Positions 1-7,821 of a DNA stretch of 64,000 bases are shown piece after piece (the first letter of the stretch is position 1; every line of letters begins with the position of its first letter). Position numbers and translations under genes: made by a program. The stretch covers positions 682,001 to 746,000 of the forward strand of contig NZ_CP139302.1 in NCBI RefSeq assembly GCF_034092375.1, in the 5' to 3' direction. The notes beneath the pieces are model-generated. The model worked only from the letters and a program-made list of their open reading frames with translations. It was not told the origin of the DNA and searched no databases. The DNA comes from Prochlorococcus sp. MIT 1300. Its GTDB lineage: Bacteria > Cyanobacteriota > Cyanobacteriia > PCC-6307 > Cyanobiaceae.

Positions 1-267
1 AACAGAACACTTCATGATCATGAGTGGATAGATAGTGCCTTCTTTGTATTGCATATATGCCTCTTCACACATCGTTTGCCTAATTCCTACCCACTCTTCA
101 AAAGTTTTGGATTTCAGTTCCTGCTTCAACTTTTTATCTGACTGAACAAGTTTGCTGAAAGCACATTCACGCATCGCGTAGGTATTTCCTTCGTTGCAAT
201 ACCCCTCTTTCTCTTGTGCCAATACAGGTAAAGGGATGAGTAATAGCAATAGAAGGAAGGATCTCAT
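1..267 (-). CDS. LprI-like secreted protein, C-terminus beyond the window
   Basis: The gene reads leftward from ATG at 265-267 and stays open for 89 codons to the window edge. Residues 1-17 form a signal peptide with a run of leucines ending in LPVLAQ, so the product is probably exported. The mature part has spaced cysteines (YCNEG, RECAF, TMCEE, MKCSV) with a conserved Trp between them, the layout seen in the LprI/DUF1311 lysozyme-inhibitor family. Only the general pattern supports this, so the family call is tentative. It abuts the preceding small gene (stop at 268) and is the last visible member of a chain of five tiny overlapping genes. Confidence 0.5.
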   Translation of the reverse strand, partial: MRSFLLLLLLIPLPVLAQEKEGYCNEGNTYAMRECAFSKLVQSDKKLKQELKSKTFEEWVGIRQTMCEEAYMQYKEGTIYPLMIMKCSV

Positions 268-477
268 TTACTCCTGATCATTCATTAAATAAAGCACCTC
301 TAAATCTTGTCTTGAGTCGGCGACCTTCCTTCTTAAAAAGGTCAAGGCATCTCCATCGATTTGCGATTCAGCAATCATCGCTTCTGACTGGTCAATGGCA
401 TGCTCCAAATTCTTGATTTTAAGTTGTCTAATTTCCTTATCTTTCTTGCACTGCTCAAGTGTGTAGGAATCAATCAT
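268..477 (-). CDS. small coiled-coil-like hypothetical protein (69 aa)
   Basis: I start it at the ATG at 477 because this overlaps the stop of the preceding gene in an ATGA junction (translational coupling). A longer reading from TTG at 600 would run through sequence used by that gene in another frame. The product is charged and helical, with heptad-like spacing in KIKNLEHAIDQSEAMIAES, and has no signal peptide or membrane segment. I do not recognise a family. The next gene starts immediately after its stop. Confidence 0.45.
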   Translation of the reverse strand: MIDSYTLEQCKKDKEIRQLKIKNLEHAIDQSEAMIAESQIDGDALTFLRRKVADSRQDLEVLYLMNDQE

Positions 478-590
478 CTTCTGTCTCGGCCCTTGGTGAA
501 GACCCTTGTAATCACAATATTCATCACCACAAAGAAAATCACCGATCCAATCGTGGGAGCAAAGATAAACAGTGCATCGGAATAGTGCAT
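474..590 (-). CDS. 38-residue single-span membrane protein
   Basis: ATG at 588-590, stop overlapping the next ATG at 477 by 4 nt. The product begins MHYSDALFIFAPTIG and continues with a hydrophobic stretch of about 20 residues (around residues 8-27), then a basic tail TKGRDRR. That is the layout of a one-pass inner-membrane peptide with its C-terminus in the cytoplasm (positive-inside rule). It lies only 3 nt after the preceding small gene. Family unknown. The position in an overlapping chain is the main reason to believe it is translated. Confidence 0.45.
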   Translation of the reverse strand: MHYSDALFIFAPTIGSVIFFVVMNIVITRVFTKGRDRR

Positions 591-593
591 CGC

Positions 594-713
594 TTACCAA
601 TCTGGATAGGCAAAATCATCTCCAACAGGTTCCTCATAAAAATCACCTGCTTTGATTCCCCTTTGGTAAGACGAAAGGAATGAAAGGAAATGGCGAGTCA
701 TTTCTTTGCTCAT
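594..713 (-). CDS. 39-residue hypothetical protein
   Basis: ATG at 711-713 lies 6 nt after an AGGAG ribosome binding site, and the start overlaps the stop of the upstream 61-codon gene (ATGA). The product starts MSKEMTRHFLSFLSSYQ and ends in an acidic, aromatic tail FAYPDW. No known domain is recognised. A good ribosome binding site plus tight coupling on both sides makes translation likely despite the small size. Confidence 0.5.
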   Translation of the reverse strand: MSKEMTRHFLSFLSSYQRGIKAGDFYEEPVGDDFAYPDW

Positions 714-895
714 TCTCCTGCTACCTCTCTTAAACGATAGAAAGTTTCCTCGCACCTCACAACGACACCTTTGTATTCAGGTGGAAACGCTTTCATCCAA
801 GTGGGGATTCCCATAGTCACGGGGAATCCTCCCTTGATATGGAAGACAACCTCTTTCTTCTTTTCGTCCAAGAAGTGTGGGGGAAGGTTCACCAT
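710..895 (-). CDS. 61-residue hypothetical protein, first gene of the small-gene chain
   Basis: ATG at 893-895; an in-frame stop lies four codons upstream, so this is the only plausible start. The product (MVNLPPHFLDEKKKEV at the N-terminus) is mixed in composition, with no signal peptide and no membrane span, and it looks like a real soluble domain rather than a shadow. It couples to the next gene through an ATGA overlap at 710-713. Function unknown. Confidence 0.5.
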   Translation of the reverse strand: MVNLPPHFLDEKKKEVVFHIKGGFPVTMGIPTWMKAFPPEYKGVVVRCEETFYRLREVAGE

Positions 896-986
896 TCCAA
901 CACTTTCTTATAAGGATGTTTTTTCATTTCACCAAAGATATACTCGTATAAACAACATTGAATGAAAGAATTAAACGCTTCTAAAA

Positions 987-1037
987 ATACCCTATCAGAC
1001 ACTTTATACCCTACCATTCCAGTCAAAATACCCTACC
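987..1037. repeat. three direct repeats of ATACCCTAYC
   Basis: The 10-mer ATACCCTAYC occurs at 987-996, 1006-1015 and 1028-1037, spaced by 19 and 22 nt, roughly two helical turns. The repeats lie between the small-gene chain and the 3' end of tRNA-Ser. Evenly spaced short direct repeats next to a tRNA 3' end resemble protein-binding arrays such as integrase arm sites or iterons. No integrase gene is visible here. The rest of 896-1150 shows no gene. Confidence 0.5.
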
Positions 1038-1150
1038 GTTTAAATTGCATTGCGTTGCCTTTGTGTGCATATGTCTGAAAGGTAGACCGCTGAAATCGAC
1101 TACAGAACTCCAGTTTGAGACCCTGTATTCCCGTGTGAATGAGTTTGGTA

Positions 1151-1235
1151 CGGAGAGGGTGGGATTCGAACCCACGGACGGTTTCCCGTCAAACGATTTC
1201 GAGTCGTTCGCTTTCGACCACTCAGCCACCTCTCC
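1151..1235 (-). tRNA. tRNA-Ser (anticodon CGA)
   Basis: Read on the minus strand, the acceptor stem GGAGAGG (5' end at 1235) pairs with CCTCTCC near 1152-1158. The anticodon loop CTCGAAA gives anticodon CGA, which reads the serine codon UCG. A long variable arm of the class II type follows, then a normal GGTTCGAATCC T-arm. CCA is not encoded. Length is 85 nt, right for tRNA-Ser. Confidence 0.96.
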
Positions 1236-1404
1236 AGAGCCTATAGACTAAGGTCGACTAATTATAAAGTTATATTATCGTAAAAATCAAATAATTACTC
1301 TTTGAGTATTCAAACTCAAAAAGAATAATAAATCACCCTTTGGGAACCAGGAAGATTTTAAATCTTCACTAAAAAATATCAGCTCGCTACAAATCAATTT
1401 ACTA

Positions 1405-2472
1405 TTATTTCCAGCCAAACTTAGCCATTAACTTCGTGGCTTTGGCATTCAAACTTCCTAACGCCTTTATCGATACTCCATCAGGAATGAAGTTCCCAAA
1501 CTTACGTACATATGGAGAGTTGCTAAAACCATTTAGAGGATGTTCAAATGTAGGTCCAGCTAGACCAGTGCTCCCATCAGGTGATGCTAGAAATTCAAGT
1601 AACTCAATAGCTTCAGCCTTGTTTTTTGCATACTTAGCTATACCGCCAGCGCTAACATTTACATGTGCGGGGTTGGGAGTAATGACCTTCACTTTTTTTG
1701 CCAAAGCCTTATCCTTTTCACCATTTATGCCTCCAAGCATTCTTGCAACATAATAATGATTAGTAATTCCTACTCCACAAATTCCTTGTGCTACTGCTCT
1801 TGTCAACGAAATATCTCCACCAAAGAAAGGTTCAGAAACATTGTTAATCATCCCTTTCAACCAAGACTTAGTTGACTGCTCTCCATATAGTGAAATTTGA
1901 TCTGCCACCAATGATTGGTTGTAAACACTATTTCTCTTTCTCAAGCAAACCTTACCTTTCAGACCAGGCTTTGCCAAATCAGCATAAGTATTAATCTTGT
2001 CTACATCAATTACTGAGGGATTTGCAACTATAACGCGGACCCTTCTTGTAAGGCCATACCATCTACCAGCAGGATCACGATAGACAGAGGGAACCGTATC
2101 ATCTAACTTTTTAGATCGGTAAGGTTGAAGCAAGCCCTCTTTCGCCGCATTATTAATCCGAGCTGCATCTACTAGCAAAATCAAATCAGCTCTTGAGTTT
2201 CTACCTTCACGCTTAAGCCTTTCAACTAAGGAGATTCCAGTAGCCTCAATAAGTCGGATTTTAATATTGGTTTGCTCAGAAAATTTCTTATAAATTTGCC
2301 TATCAGTATTGTAATGACGCCCAGAATAAACTAATACTTCTCTTTGAACTGAAGTAGCAGAAGGAGTCTTAGGTCGCGGCTTATCCCCACCAAATAAAGC
2401 TTTGTCAGCAGTACAACTTGTCAAGAAAGCAGCAAGAAGGACACCAGAGGTAAGCCTTAGAGAGCAAACCAT
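1405..2472 (-). CDS. futA: ferric iron ABC transporter substrate-binding lipoprotein (FutA/IdiA type)
   Basis: 355 residues from ATG at 2472. The N-terminus has a lipoprotein signal ending LAAFLTSC, so it is likely lipid-anchored at the outer face of the inner membrane. The mature part begins with the family motif VLVYSGRHYNTD and continues as a type II periplasmic binding fold that captures Fe(III) for an ABC importer. Late tyrosines of the family (for example around NHYYVARML) are present, as expected for metal ligands. The permease and ATPase are not in the window. It is divergent from the PiuC-like gene, with 153 bp between, so the two may share iron-dependent control, although I could not read a clear Fur box. 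Confidence 0.9.
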   Translation of the reverse strand: MVCSLRLTSGVLLAAFLTSCTADKALFGGDKPRPKTPSATSVQREVLVYSGRHYNTDRQIYKKFSEQTNIKIRLIEATGISLVERLKREGRNSRADLILLVDAARINNAAKEGLLQPYRSKKLDDTVPSVYRDPAGRWYGLTRRVRVIVANPSVIDVDKINTYADLAKPGLKGKVCLRKRNSVYNQSLVADQISLYGEQSTKSWLKGMINNVSEPFFGGDISLTRAVAQGICGVGITNHYYVARMLGGINGEKDKALAKKVKVITPNPAHVNVSAGGIAKYAKNKAEAIELLEFLASPDGSTGLAGPTFEHPLNGFSNSPYVRKFGNFIPDGVSIKALGSLNAKATKLMAKFGWK

Positions 2473-2625
2473 TTCTCAATCCAATCAATGAGCCAACTTA
2501 TACATTATAGGCTTAATCGACTAGATGCATGAACTATAAAATATTTTACAAGTAAATGTAGCTAATGACCCTCTCGGGGCTTAAGCTTAAAGTTGATGAA
2601 ATAGCATTTAGCCCTTTAAAATCCT

Positions 2626-3291
2626 ATGGAATATTTAAAACAAAATTTAATTAGCAAAGGGTCGGCCGAAACAATTGTCAATTCTATTTTAAGTGATAAA
2701 GAGTCCTGGGTAGATGGGAAAAAGACTGCTGGGAGTCAAGCAGCAAAGGTTAAGAGGAATCTTCAACTCTCAAGAGATTCTTACGTATCAAAATTACAAG
2801 CAGACCAAGTTGCCCAGGAAATTTCTAACAATGATTTATTAAAAAGCTTTTGCCTTCCTAAAAGTATTCATGGACTGATGTTTACCCGAACAGGTATTGG
2901 CGACTCTTACGGAATGCATGTTGACAATCCCTATATGAGCTCCGGGAGAAGTGACCTTTCATTTACGTTATTTTTAAACGAAAAGGATGAATATGAAGGG
3001 GGAAATTTGTGCATACAAACGATGCAAGATGTAAAAAAGATTAAATTAAATGCAGGCCAAATAGTGATCTATCCAAGCACAAGTCTTCATGCTGTTGAAC
3101 CCGTCACAAAAGGGGAGCGGATCGTGTGTATAGGTTGGATACAAAGCCATATAAAAAGCAGTGAAGACAGAAACCTACTTTTTAACCTTAATGCTGGAGC
3201 ACGAGGGATCCTCGCTGCTCAAGGAAGATCTGATGAACTCGACCTTATCTTTCAGGCCTACAGCAATTTAATAAGGCGACTAGGTGACTAG
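2626..3291 (+). CDS. PiuC/YbiX-type 2-oxoglutarate Fe(II) oxygenase (PKHD hydroxylase)
   Basis: 221 residues. The Fe(II) ligands are visible as H-x-D in YGMHVDNP (about residue 98) and a distal His in SLHAVEP (about residue 155). The 2-oxoglutarate-binding Arg follows in GERIVCIGW. The length matches PiuC/YbiX proteins (about 225). Family members are often iron-regulated and found beside iron-uptake genes, as here, where it is divergent from the ferric-iron binding protein. The substrate is unknown. Confidence 0.9.
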   Translation: MEYLKQNLISKGSAETIVNSILSDKESWVDGKKTAGSQAAKVKRNLQLSRDSYVSKLQADQVAQEISNNDLLKSFCLPKSIHGLMFTRTGIGDSYGMHVDNPYMSSGRSDLSFTLFLNEKDEYEGGNLCIQTMQDVKKIKLNAGQIVIYPSTSLHAVEPVTKGERIVCIGWIQSHIKSSEDRNLLFNLNAGARGILAAQGRSDELDLIFQAYSNLIRRLGD

Positions 3292-3386
3292 GTAATCATT
3301 TGATACAGCATTATGTAGTAATCTTTATGACAAAAATATTTGAGTTAAGAGACAATGTTCATTAAAGTTAGTTCAGGATCACATAA

Positions 3387-3629
3387 ATGAGGCAAAAATC
3401 TCCTGTAGCCATCTTTATGGCCGCCTCAGCTCTTCTAGCGGGCTGTGCAGGCGAACCGAAACTACAGCCAGAACAACAGCAAAGTAATGCTGGGGGCACT
3501 AAGGAGTGGACTACAGATCAGGAGGTTAATGATAAGAGCACACTTGACGAAGATGCTAAAAAAGCTGCCAAAAAAGCAAAAGAACAAGACATATGCATAC
3601 CTATTGGAGAAGGCGAAAACTGCTGGTAA
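3387..3629 (+). CDS. small putative lipoprotein (80 aa)
   Basis: ATG at 3387 follows an AGGA at a suitable distance. Residues 1-20 are a lipoprotein signal ending SALLAGC, giving an N-terminal lipidated Cys. The mature part is short, hydrophilic and rich in Lys, Glu, Asp and Gln, ending with two further cysteines (DICIP, ENCW). No enzymatic domain. Transcribed in the same direction as the PiuC-like gene, 95 bp downstream. Confidence 0.7.
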   Translation: MRQKSPVAIFMAASALLAGCAGEPKLQPEQQQSNAGGTKEWTTDQEVNDKSTLDEDAKKAAKKAKEQDICIPIGEGENCW

Positions 3630-3801
3630 AAAAAATCTATAAAAACCTTACTAAAAACAACTAAATAAAAACTCTAATCAGTTAATTATAATTATCTACC
3701 TGGAAAGTCTCACGATAGACATATAATATCGCTTAGATCCTAATAAAATAAATATGTCTAGACAAGTTTTTCTTGTGATTATCCCATCTCTTTTAAAAGA
3801 A

Positions 3802-3826
3802 AAAGCGCCCACAAAGTGGGCGCTTT
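3802..3826 (-). terminator. Rho-independent terminator of the porin gene
   Basis: A near-perfect inverted repeat AAAGCGCCCAC / GTGGGCGCTTT closes a 3-nt loop, and on the minus strand it is followed by a T-rich tract. It sits about 30 nt beyond the porin stop codon. Confidence 0.85.
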
Positions 3827-3857
3827 AAAGGAACACAAATTAGGAGTTTCTGGTTGA

Positions 3858-5366
3858 TCAGAACTTAAATTTAGTGTTAATCAAGGCGCCGACAACATCA
3901 TCACCCTTCACGCCATCACCCTTTGGATCAGTTAAAGCAAATACTGCTGGAGTTACTGATACGTTGTCAGATACCTGGAAGGTATACCAAGCTTCAAGAA
4001 CAGTGTTCTCATCGTTGGTATCACCACCACCTTTCTTCTCAGTTGCATACTGGTTAGCACCAAAAGCAAGACCGGCTGAGTTGCCATCAATGAAAGCATC
4101 CTTCCATGAAAGACCAATCATCCAAGCAGTAGTTTCTTCGGTGTCACCTGTTGACTTCGCATCAATGTTTGCGATGTCATAGCCCACACTGATAGATGGG
4201 ACTGCACCAGTATCTTCTGGCTTCCAATAAGCCCTTAAACCTATGGCGTCTTGCTCGCCAGTACGGTTTCTACCGGCAACTGTTCCAAATCCAGCCGATG
4301 CTGCTGGATCTGCAGTCTTGTGGGAATAAGCAGCTGAAACCTGCCAACGAGGGCTTCCATACTCGACTTTGGTAAGGAACATCCCTTTTGCACCATCAGT
4401 GAGGATGCCGCCTTTAGTTGGATCAGCGTCTTCACCTGTACTGCTAGAAGCAGTGTAGTTAGCACTAACCGCAAATCTTGGCTCGCTACGGTCGTCGACT
4501 GACTGAGTCCAAGCAGCACCAAAGCCCTGTCCTGTGCTCGCACCATAAACAGCGCCGTTTCCACCTAACTTAAGAGACTTCAAGATTGGCTTATAAACCG
4601 AAGGAGCACTAGCCAACATGTAGTAGTTCTCGATCTTTGCACCCAGCCAGGCCTTAACGTTGTCTCCAACAGGGAAGCTGTACCAAAGCTTATCTACCTT
4701 TAGGGTGTCGTCATTGCTATTAGCATGATTCAAATAGGTACCATCAGAAGTACTCTTGAACATGCTTGGCCCAAAATTACCTGTCTTTAGACGGGTATAG
4801 AGCATGTCCTCGCCAGTAAAACTGCTCCTTAAATTGGCCTGCCACGTGTAATTCATTGTGGTGGCATCTTTAGGAGTCGTGACATCATCACGATCGTTAT
4901 AAGAAATTCCTCCAAGAGTAAAAATGGCATAACCATCTAACTTGGTGGTTGAGGAGAACTGACCTGCTTCAAACTCGCCAACACGAGCACTTAGGCCATC
5001 AACGCGACCTTTAAGTACTGCAAGTTCAGGGCCGAACTCGCTGGTTAGGCGACGAACGTCGTCAGAAGCTTCAGCGACGTTGCCTAAGCAAGAATTAAGG
5101 AGAGCAGCCGCTTCGAAGCGGGTCATTGACTGGTTGCCGCTGGGGGTTCCAGCTACGCATCCAGTTTGCTCAGCCAAGTTGGTCAGAGCCTGGTAAGCCC
5201 AATCACTAGGATGGACATCAGAGAATTGAGAAGCATTTGTGACTTGCTCGCTAGAAGCGGCGTAGTCAGAAACACCATTGATGTTTAGCTCAGCAGCAGT
5301 TGCAGCGACAGGAGCCATAAGGCCAAGCGCAGCAGGTGCTACCAGCAATTGCTGGAAGAGTTTCAT
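3858..5366 (-). CDS. SLH-domain outer-membrane porin (Som type)
   Basis: 502 residues starting MKLFQQLL. I chose ATG at 5366 over the upstream GTG at 5378 because the AGGA ribosome binding site lies between them. A signal peptide ends around VAATAAE, followed by an SLH domain (FSDVHPSDWAYQAL, about residues 50-100) that anchors to peptidoglycan, then a short coiled coil with RRLTSEF. The rest is a long Gly/aromatic-rich beta barrel ending in KFKF, the usual terminal aromatic of outer-membrane barrels. It is the main porin type of marine picocyanobacteria, sometimes called iron-uptake porin. Its leader carries a hairpin and a likely sRNA target. Confidence 0.92.
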   Translation of the reverse strand: MKLFQQLLVAPAALGLMAPVAATAAELNINGVSDYAASSEQVTNASQFSDVHPSDWAYQALTNLAEQTGCVAGTPSGNQSMTRFEAAALLNSCLGNVAEASDDVRRLTSEFGPELAVLKGRVDGLSARVGEFEAGQFSSTTKLDGYAIFTLGGISYNDRDDVTTPKDATTMNYTWQANLRSSFTGEDMLYTRLKTGNFGPSMFKSTSDGTYLNHANSNDDTLKVDKLWYSFPVGDNVKAWLGAKIENYYMLASAPSVYKPILKSLKLGGNGAVYGASTGQGFGAAWTQSVDDRSEPRFAVSANYTASSSTGEDADPTKGGILTDGAKGMFLTKVEYGSPRWQVSAAYSHKTADPAASAGFGTVAGRNRTGEQDAIGLRAYWKPEDTGAVPSISVGYDIANIDAKSTGDTEETTAWMIGLSWKDAFIDGNSAGLAFGANQYATEKKGGGDTNDENTVLEAWYTFQVSDNVSVTPAVFALTDPKGDGVKGDDVVGALINTKFKF

Positions 5367-5371
5367 TGAGT

Positions 5372-5404
5372 TCCTCACACAAAAAGCCCAATTATTTGGG
5401 CTTA
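5372..5404 (-). promoter_or_regulatory. porin mRNA leader: hairpin plus predicted Yfr1 sRNA target over the ribosome binding site
   Basis: Just upstream of the porin ATG the mRNA has the hairpin AAGCCCAAATAATTGGGCTT (5384-5403), then U-rich sequence, then GUGUGAGGA (5372-5380), which contains the AGGA ribosome binding site. GUGUGAGGA is exactly complementary to UCCUCACAC, the conserved unpaired core of the cyanobacterial sRNA Yfr1. In Prochlorococcus MED4, Yfr1 is known to target porin mRNAs. Pairing here would hide the ribosome binding site. The hairpin with following U residues could also act as an attenuator or as a terminator for glyQ read-through. Yfr1 itself is not seen in this window. 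Confidence 0.65.
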
Positions 5405-5558
5405 TAGAGTTTAATTAATCTGCAATGCATATAATGTAGCCACGCATACCAGCCAAAGTAAAGTTAGATACACGATTGAGTGCGATTAAAACACTACAAA
5501 GTTATTTAGAGCGGCTTTCTATGTAAGATATTTTCTTCTAGTCGATTAGCCAGTTTGG

Positions 5559-6440
5559 CTATTTAATTTGGTACTTTTTAAGCAAAGGGAATCCCATTTT
5601 TCCTCTTTCTTCAACCCAGGCCTCCGCAGCTTGACGTGCAAGATTTCTAATTCTACCAATGGTTGCGGTTCTTTCTGTAACCGAAATCACTCCTCTGGCT
5701 TCTAAAAGATTAAAAGTATGGCTACATTTAAGGACAAAATCTAGGGCTGGTGCAGGGAGTCCCTTGGAAATCAAGTCTGCAGCCTCAGCTTCATATAAAG
5801 CAAAAAGCTTATTTAAGCGCTCAGGATCAGATTTCTTGAAATTATATTCACATTGAGCCTTTTCAAAAGGCAGCCATATTTGCCCATAATTCATGTGATT
5901 ATTCCATTTAAGATCCCATATACTTTCTACATTTTGAAGATACATAGCCAACCTCTCAAGTCCATAAGTGATTTCAATTGAAACGGGTCGACAATCTATA
6001 CCGCCACATTGTTGAAAATACGTAAATTGAGTAACTTCCATCCCATCAAGCCATACTTCCCAGCCAACCCCCCAAGCTCCAAGAGTAGGCGACTCCCAAT
6101 TATCCTCAACAAACCTAATGTCATGTTGATCTGGGCAAATACCCAGACGTTCAAGAGAAGACAAATAAGTCTCTTGAATGCTGTCCGGGGAAGGTTTTAT
6201 TAAAACCTGATATTGAAAGTAATGCTGTGCACGATTAGGATTATCCCCATACCTGCCATCAGACGGACGCCTACAAGGCTCTGGATAAGCTACAGACCAT
6301 GGCTCAGGACCAAGTGCTCGTAGCACAGTGTGAGGACTCATCGTCCCCGCCCCCTTTTCAGTGTCATAAGGCTGAAGTAACAGACATCCTTGCTCAGCCC
6401 AAAAGGTATTCAAAGAACTAATAATGTCCTGAAAATTCAC
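5559..6440 (-). CDS. glyQ: glycyl-tRNA synthetase alpha subunit
   Basis: 293 residues beginning [19 protein letters not shown] from a GTG at 6440, the conserved family start. Class II aminoacyl-tRNA synthetase signatures are clear: [19 protein letters not shown], then [16 protein letters not shown] (motif 2 region), then [14 protein letters not shown] (motif 3 region). It charges tRNA-Gly together with the beta subunit (glyS), which is not in this window. Length matches bacterial GlyQ (about 300). Confidence 0.97.
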   Translation of the reverse strand: MNFQDIISSLNTFWAEQGCLLLQPYDTEKGAGTMSPHTVLRALGPEPWSVAYPEPCRRPSDGRYGDNPNRAQHYFQYQVLIKPSPDSIQETYLSSLERLGICPDQHDIRFVEDNWESPTLGAWGVGWEVWLDGMEVTQFTYFQQCGGIDCRPVSIEITYGLERLAMYLQNVESIWDLKWNNHMNYGQIWLPFEKAQCEYNFKKSDPERLNKLFALYEAEAADLISKGLPAPALDFVLKCSHTFNLLEARGVISVTERTATIGRIRNLARQAAEAWVEERGKMGFPLLKKYQIK

Positions 6441-6709
6441 TTGTCGCGCCTCCCGGTAATTTCCACCTGAGAAAATGAGGGGAGCATATAGGGGCTGGCT
6501 TTAAAATATATGTATTGAGGAAGGAACTTCACTTCGTTGATGGAATGGCATAAGTGCCATTCTCTCAAAAAATGGATTCTTTTCACAATTTCAAGTGCAA
6601 AGCAAGACAAGAAGTAATCAAAGCCAATTTCAAGATACTTCTTCAGTTTTTCAATAGGTAATAGAATAATCGTCAAATCATTTGTATCTTCTATCCATAC
6701 TAATAGCAT
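6437..6709 (-). CDS. doubtful 90-codon open frame upstream of glyQ
   Basis: The frame ends in a GTGA overlap with the glyQ start, and its product has no recognised domain. It contains hydrophobic and aromatic stretches ([18 protein letters not shown]) but no clear signal or membrane topology. It may be a real small gene coupled to glyQ, a decayed gene, or chance. Only the overlap argues for it. Confidence 0.25.
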   Translation of the reverse strand: MLLVWIEDTNDLTIILLPIEKLKKYLEIGFDYFLSCFALEIVKRIHFLREWHLCHSINEVKFLPQYIYFKASPYMLPSFSQVEITGRRDK

Positions 6710-6748
6710 TAATTTAGAAACATGGTTAAAAGAAGGGTTTCAAAATTT

Positions 6749-7483
6749 TCAGGAACAAAGCGACTGGAATAATTTCCGTATAAATGCAAATCTGGTATTT
6801 AAAGTTTGTTGTCCATATTCCTTTTGTTGTTTTCTCAAAGTCAGCTCTGCATCTAGACCTAAACCAGCTCTAATAAAGTCTGGGTCTTCTTTAATCCATT
6901 GTTCAAACATTTGGTCTTCTATTTCAACATGAAATTGTAAACCATACGCATTAGCTCCTATCTTAAATAGCTGCTCTTTACAACGCTTGCTGCTTGCAAG
7001 AAGCTCTGCCGAGGGAGGCAGTATGATTCTATCTCCATGCCAATGTAATACATTAAAGGGGGATTTAAACAAAATATTCTCTGAGTCTTGGATTGAACGA
7101 CCGCTAGCATAGATTGCTCCCCAGCCTACTTCTGGCTTTAGTTTAAGCGACGATCTATCAAGAAGAGATTCAACCTTTCCCCCTTCAACATGTGCTAAAA
7201 GCTGTGCGCCAAGGCAAACTCCAACAATTGCAATCCTCTTACTAAGAGCTTCTTTTATAAAATCCAATTCATGAAGCATCCAAAAATATTTAGGATCATT
7301 TTTATCCCTGATACCCATAGATCCACCTAAAACCAAAAGCAAGTCCCCTGGCTCTAATTTAGGAAAACTTTCTCCCTGATCCAATCGAACAATCCTTATA
7401 GTCATTGCTCTCTCTAAAGCAACCGTTGCAAACAAACCAGGCCCCTCTCTACACAGATGTTGAAGGACTAGCAGCCTAGACAC
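6749..7483 (-). CDS. class I glutamine amidotransferase (GMP-synthase-like)
   Basis: 244 residues from ATG. The GATase triad is visible: nucleophile Cys in AIVGVCLGAQLLA (about residue 90) and His/Glu in LQFHVEIED near the C-terminus. The oxyanion-strand motif LLVLGGSMG lies upstream. It is a stand-alone domain, so it likely hydrolyses glutamine or a gamma-glutamyl compound, or supplies ammonia to an unknown partner. It is not GuaA, since no ATP-PPase domain is present. The acceptor is unknown. Confidence 0.85.
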   Translation of the reverse strand: MSRLLVLQHLCREGPGLFATVALERAMTIRIVRLDQGESFPKLEPGDLLLVLGGSMGIRDKNDPKYFWMLHELDFIKEALSKRIAIVGVCLGAQLLAHVEGGKVESLLDRSSLKLKPEVGWGAIYASGRSIQDSENILFKSPFNVLHWHGDRIILPPSAELLASSKRCKEQLFKIGANAYGLQFHVEIEDQMFEQWIKEDPDFIRAGLGLDAELTLRKQQKEYGQQTLNTRFAFIRKLFQSLCS

Positions 7484-7821
7484 ATCAGATCTATTATTAA
7501 ATCAATATAGTATAGGGGAAGAAAATATTTTATGTTGTATGCATGAAATGTCTATTAATAGGATTAGCCAAAAGAGTAAAATGCACTACTTCAGCGGATG
7601 ATCTGAAAACAAGATTAGAGATTTCTCAAGGGCTTAATACATTTCTATTGAAAGATTGTAACCATGGAGTGATGCAAGTTAAGACATCTTCTAATAAAAG
7701 ATGTTCGGTTCGCAGAGAGATAAAGCCAATCAATTACCAGTTAAAAGTGATAGAGTTTCACCGGTTTTGCTGAGTGTTATTCTGGGTGGCACATACAAGG
7801 CCAAGCGACCTCTCGTCAAAG
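7484..7821. other. intergenic stretch with a doubtful ORF
   Basis: Between the amidotransferase and the FkbM gene. A 76-codon plus-strand frame (7543-7773, starting MKCLLIGLAKRVK) ends just before the next gene, but its product is basic, Cys-rich and featureless, and I could not support it as a gene. No RNA or terminator is clear. Confidence 0.3.

Noticed and set aside
1298-1323. Hairpin downstream of futA as terminator
   Set aside because: The stem is imperfect and has no U-tract on the minus strand.
2473-2625. Fur box between futA and the PiuC-like gene
   Set aside because: Expected from context, but no stretch matches the GATAATGATAATC-type consensus well enough to report.
6330-6345. Second GTGTGAGGA match (Yfr1-complementary) on the plus strand
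   Set aside because: It lies inside glyQ coding sequence on the non-coding strand, far from any start codon, so it is probably chance.
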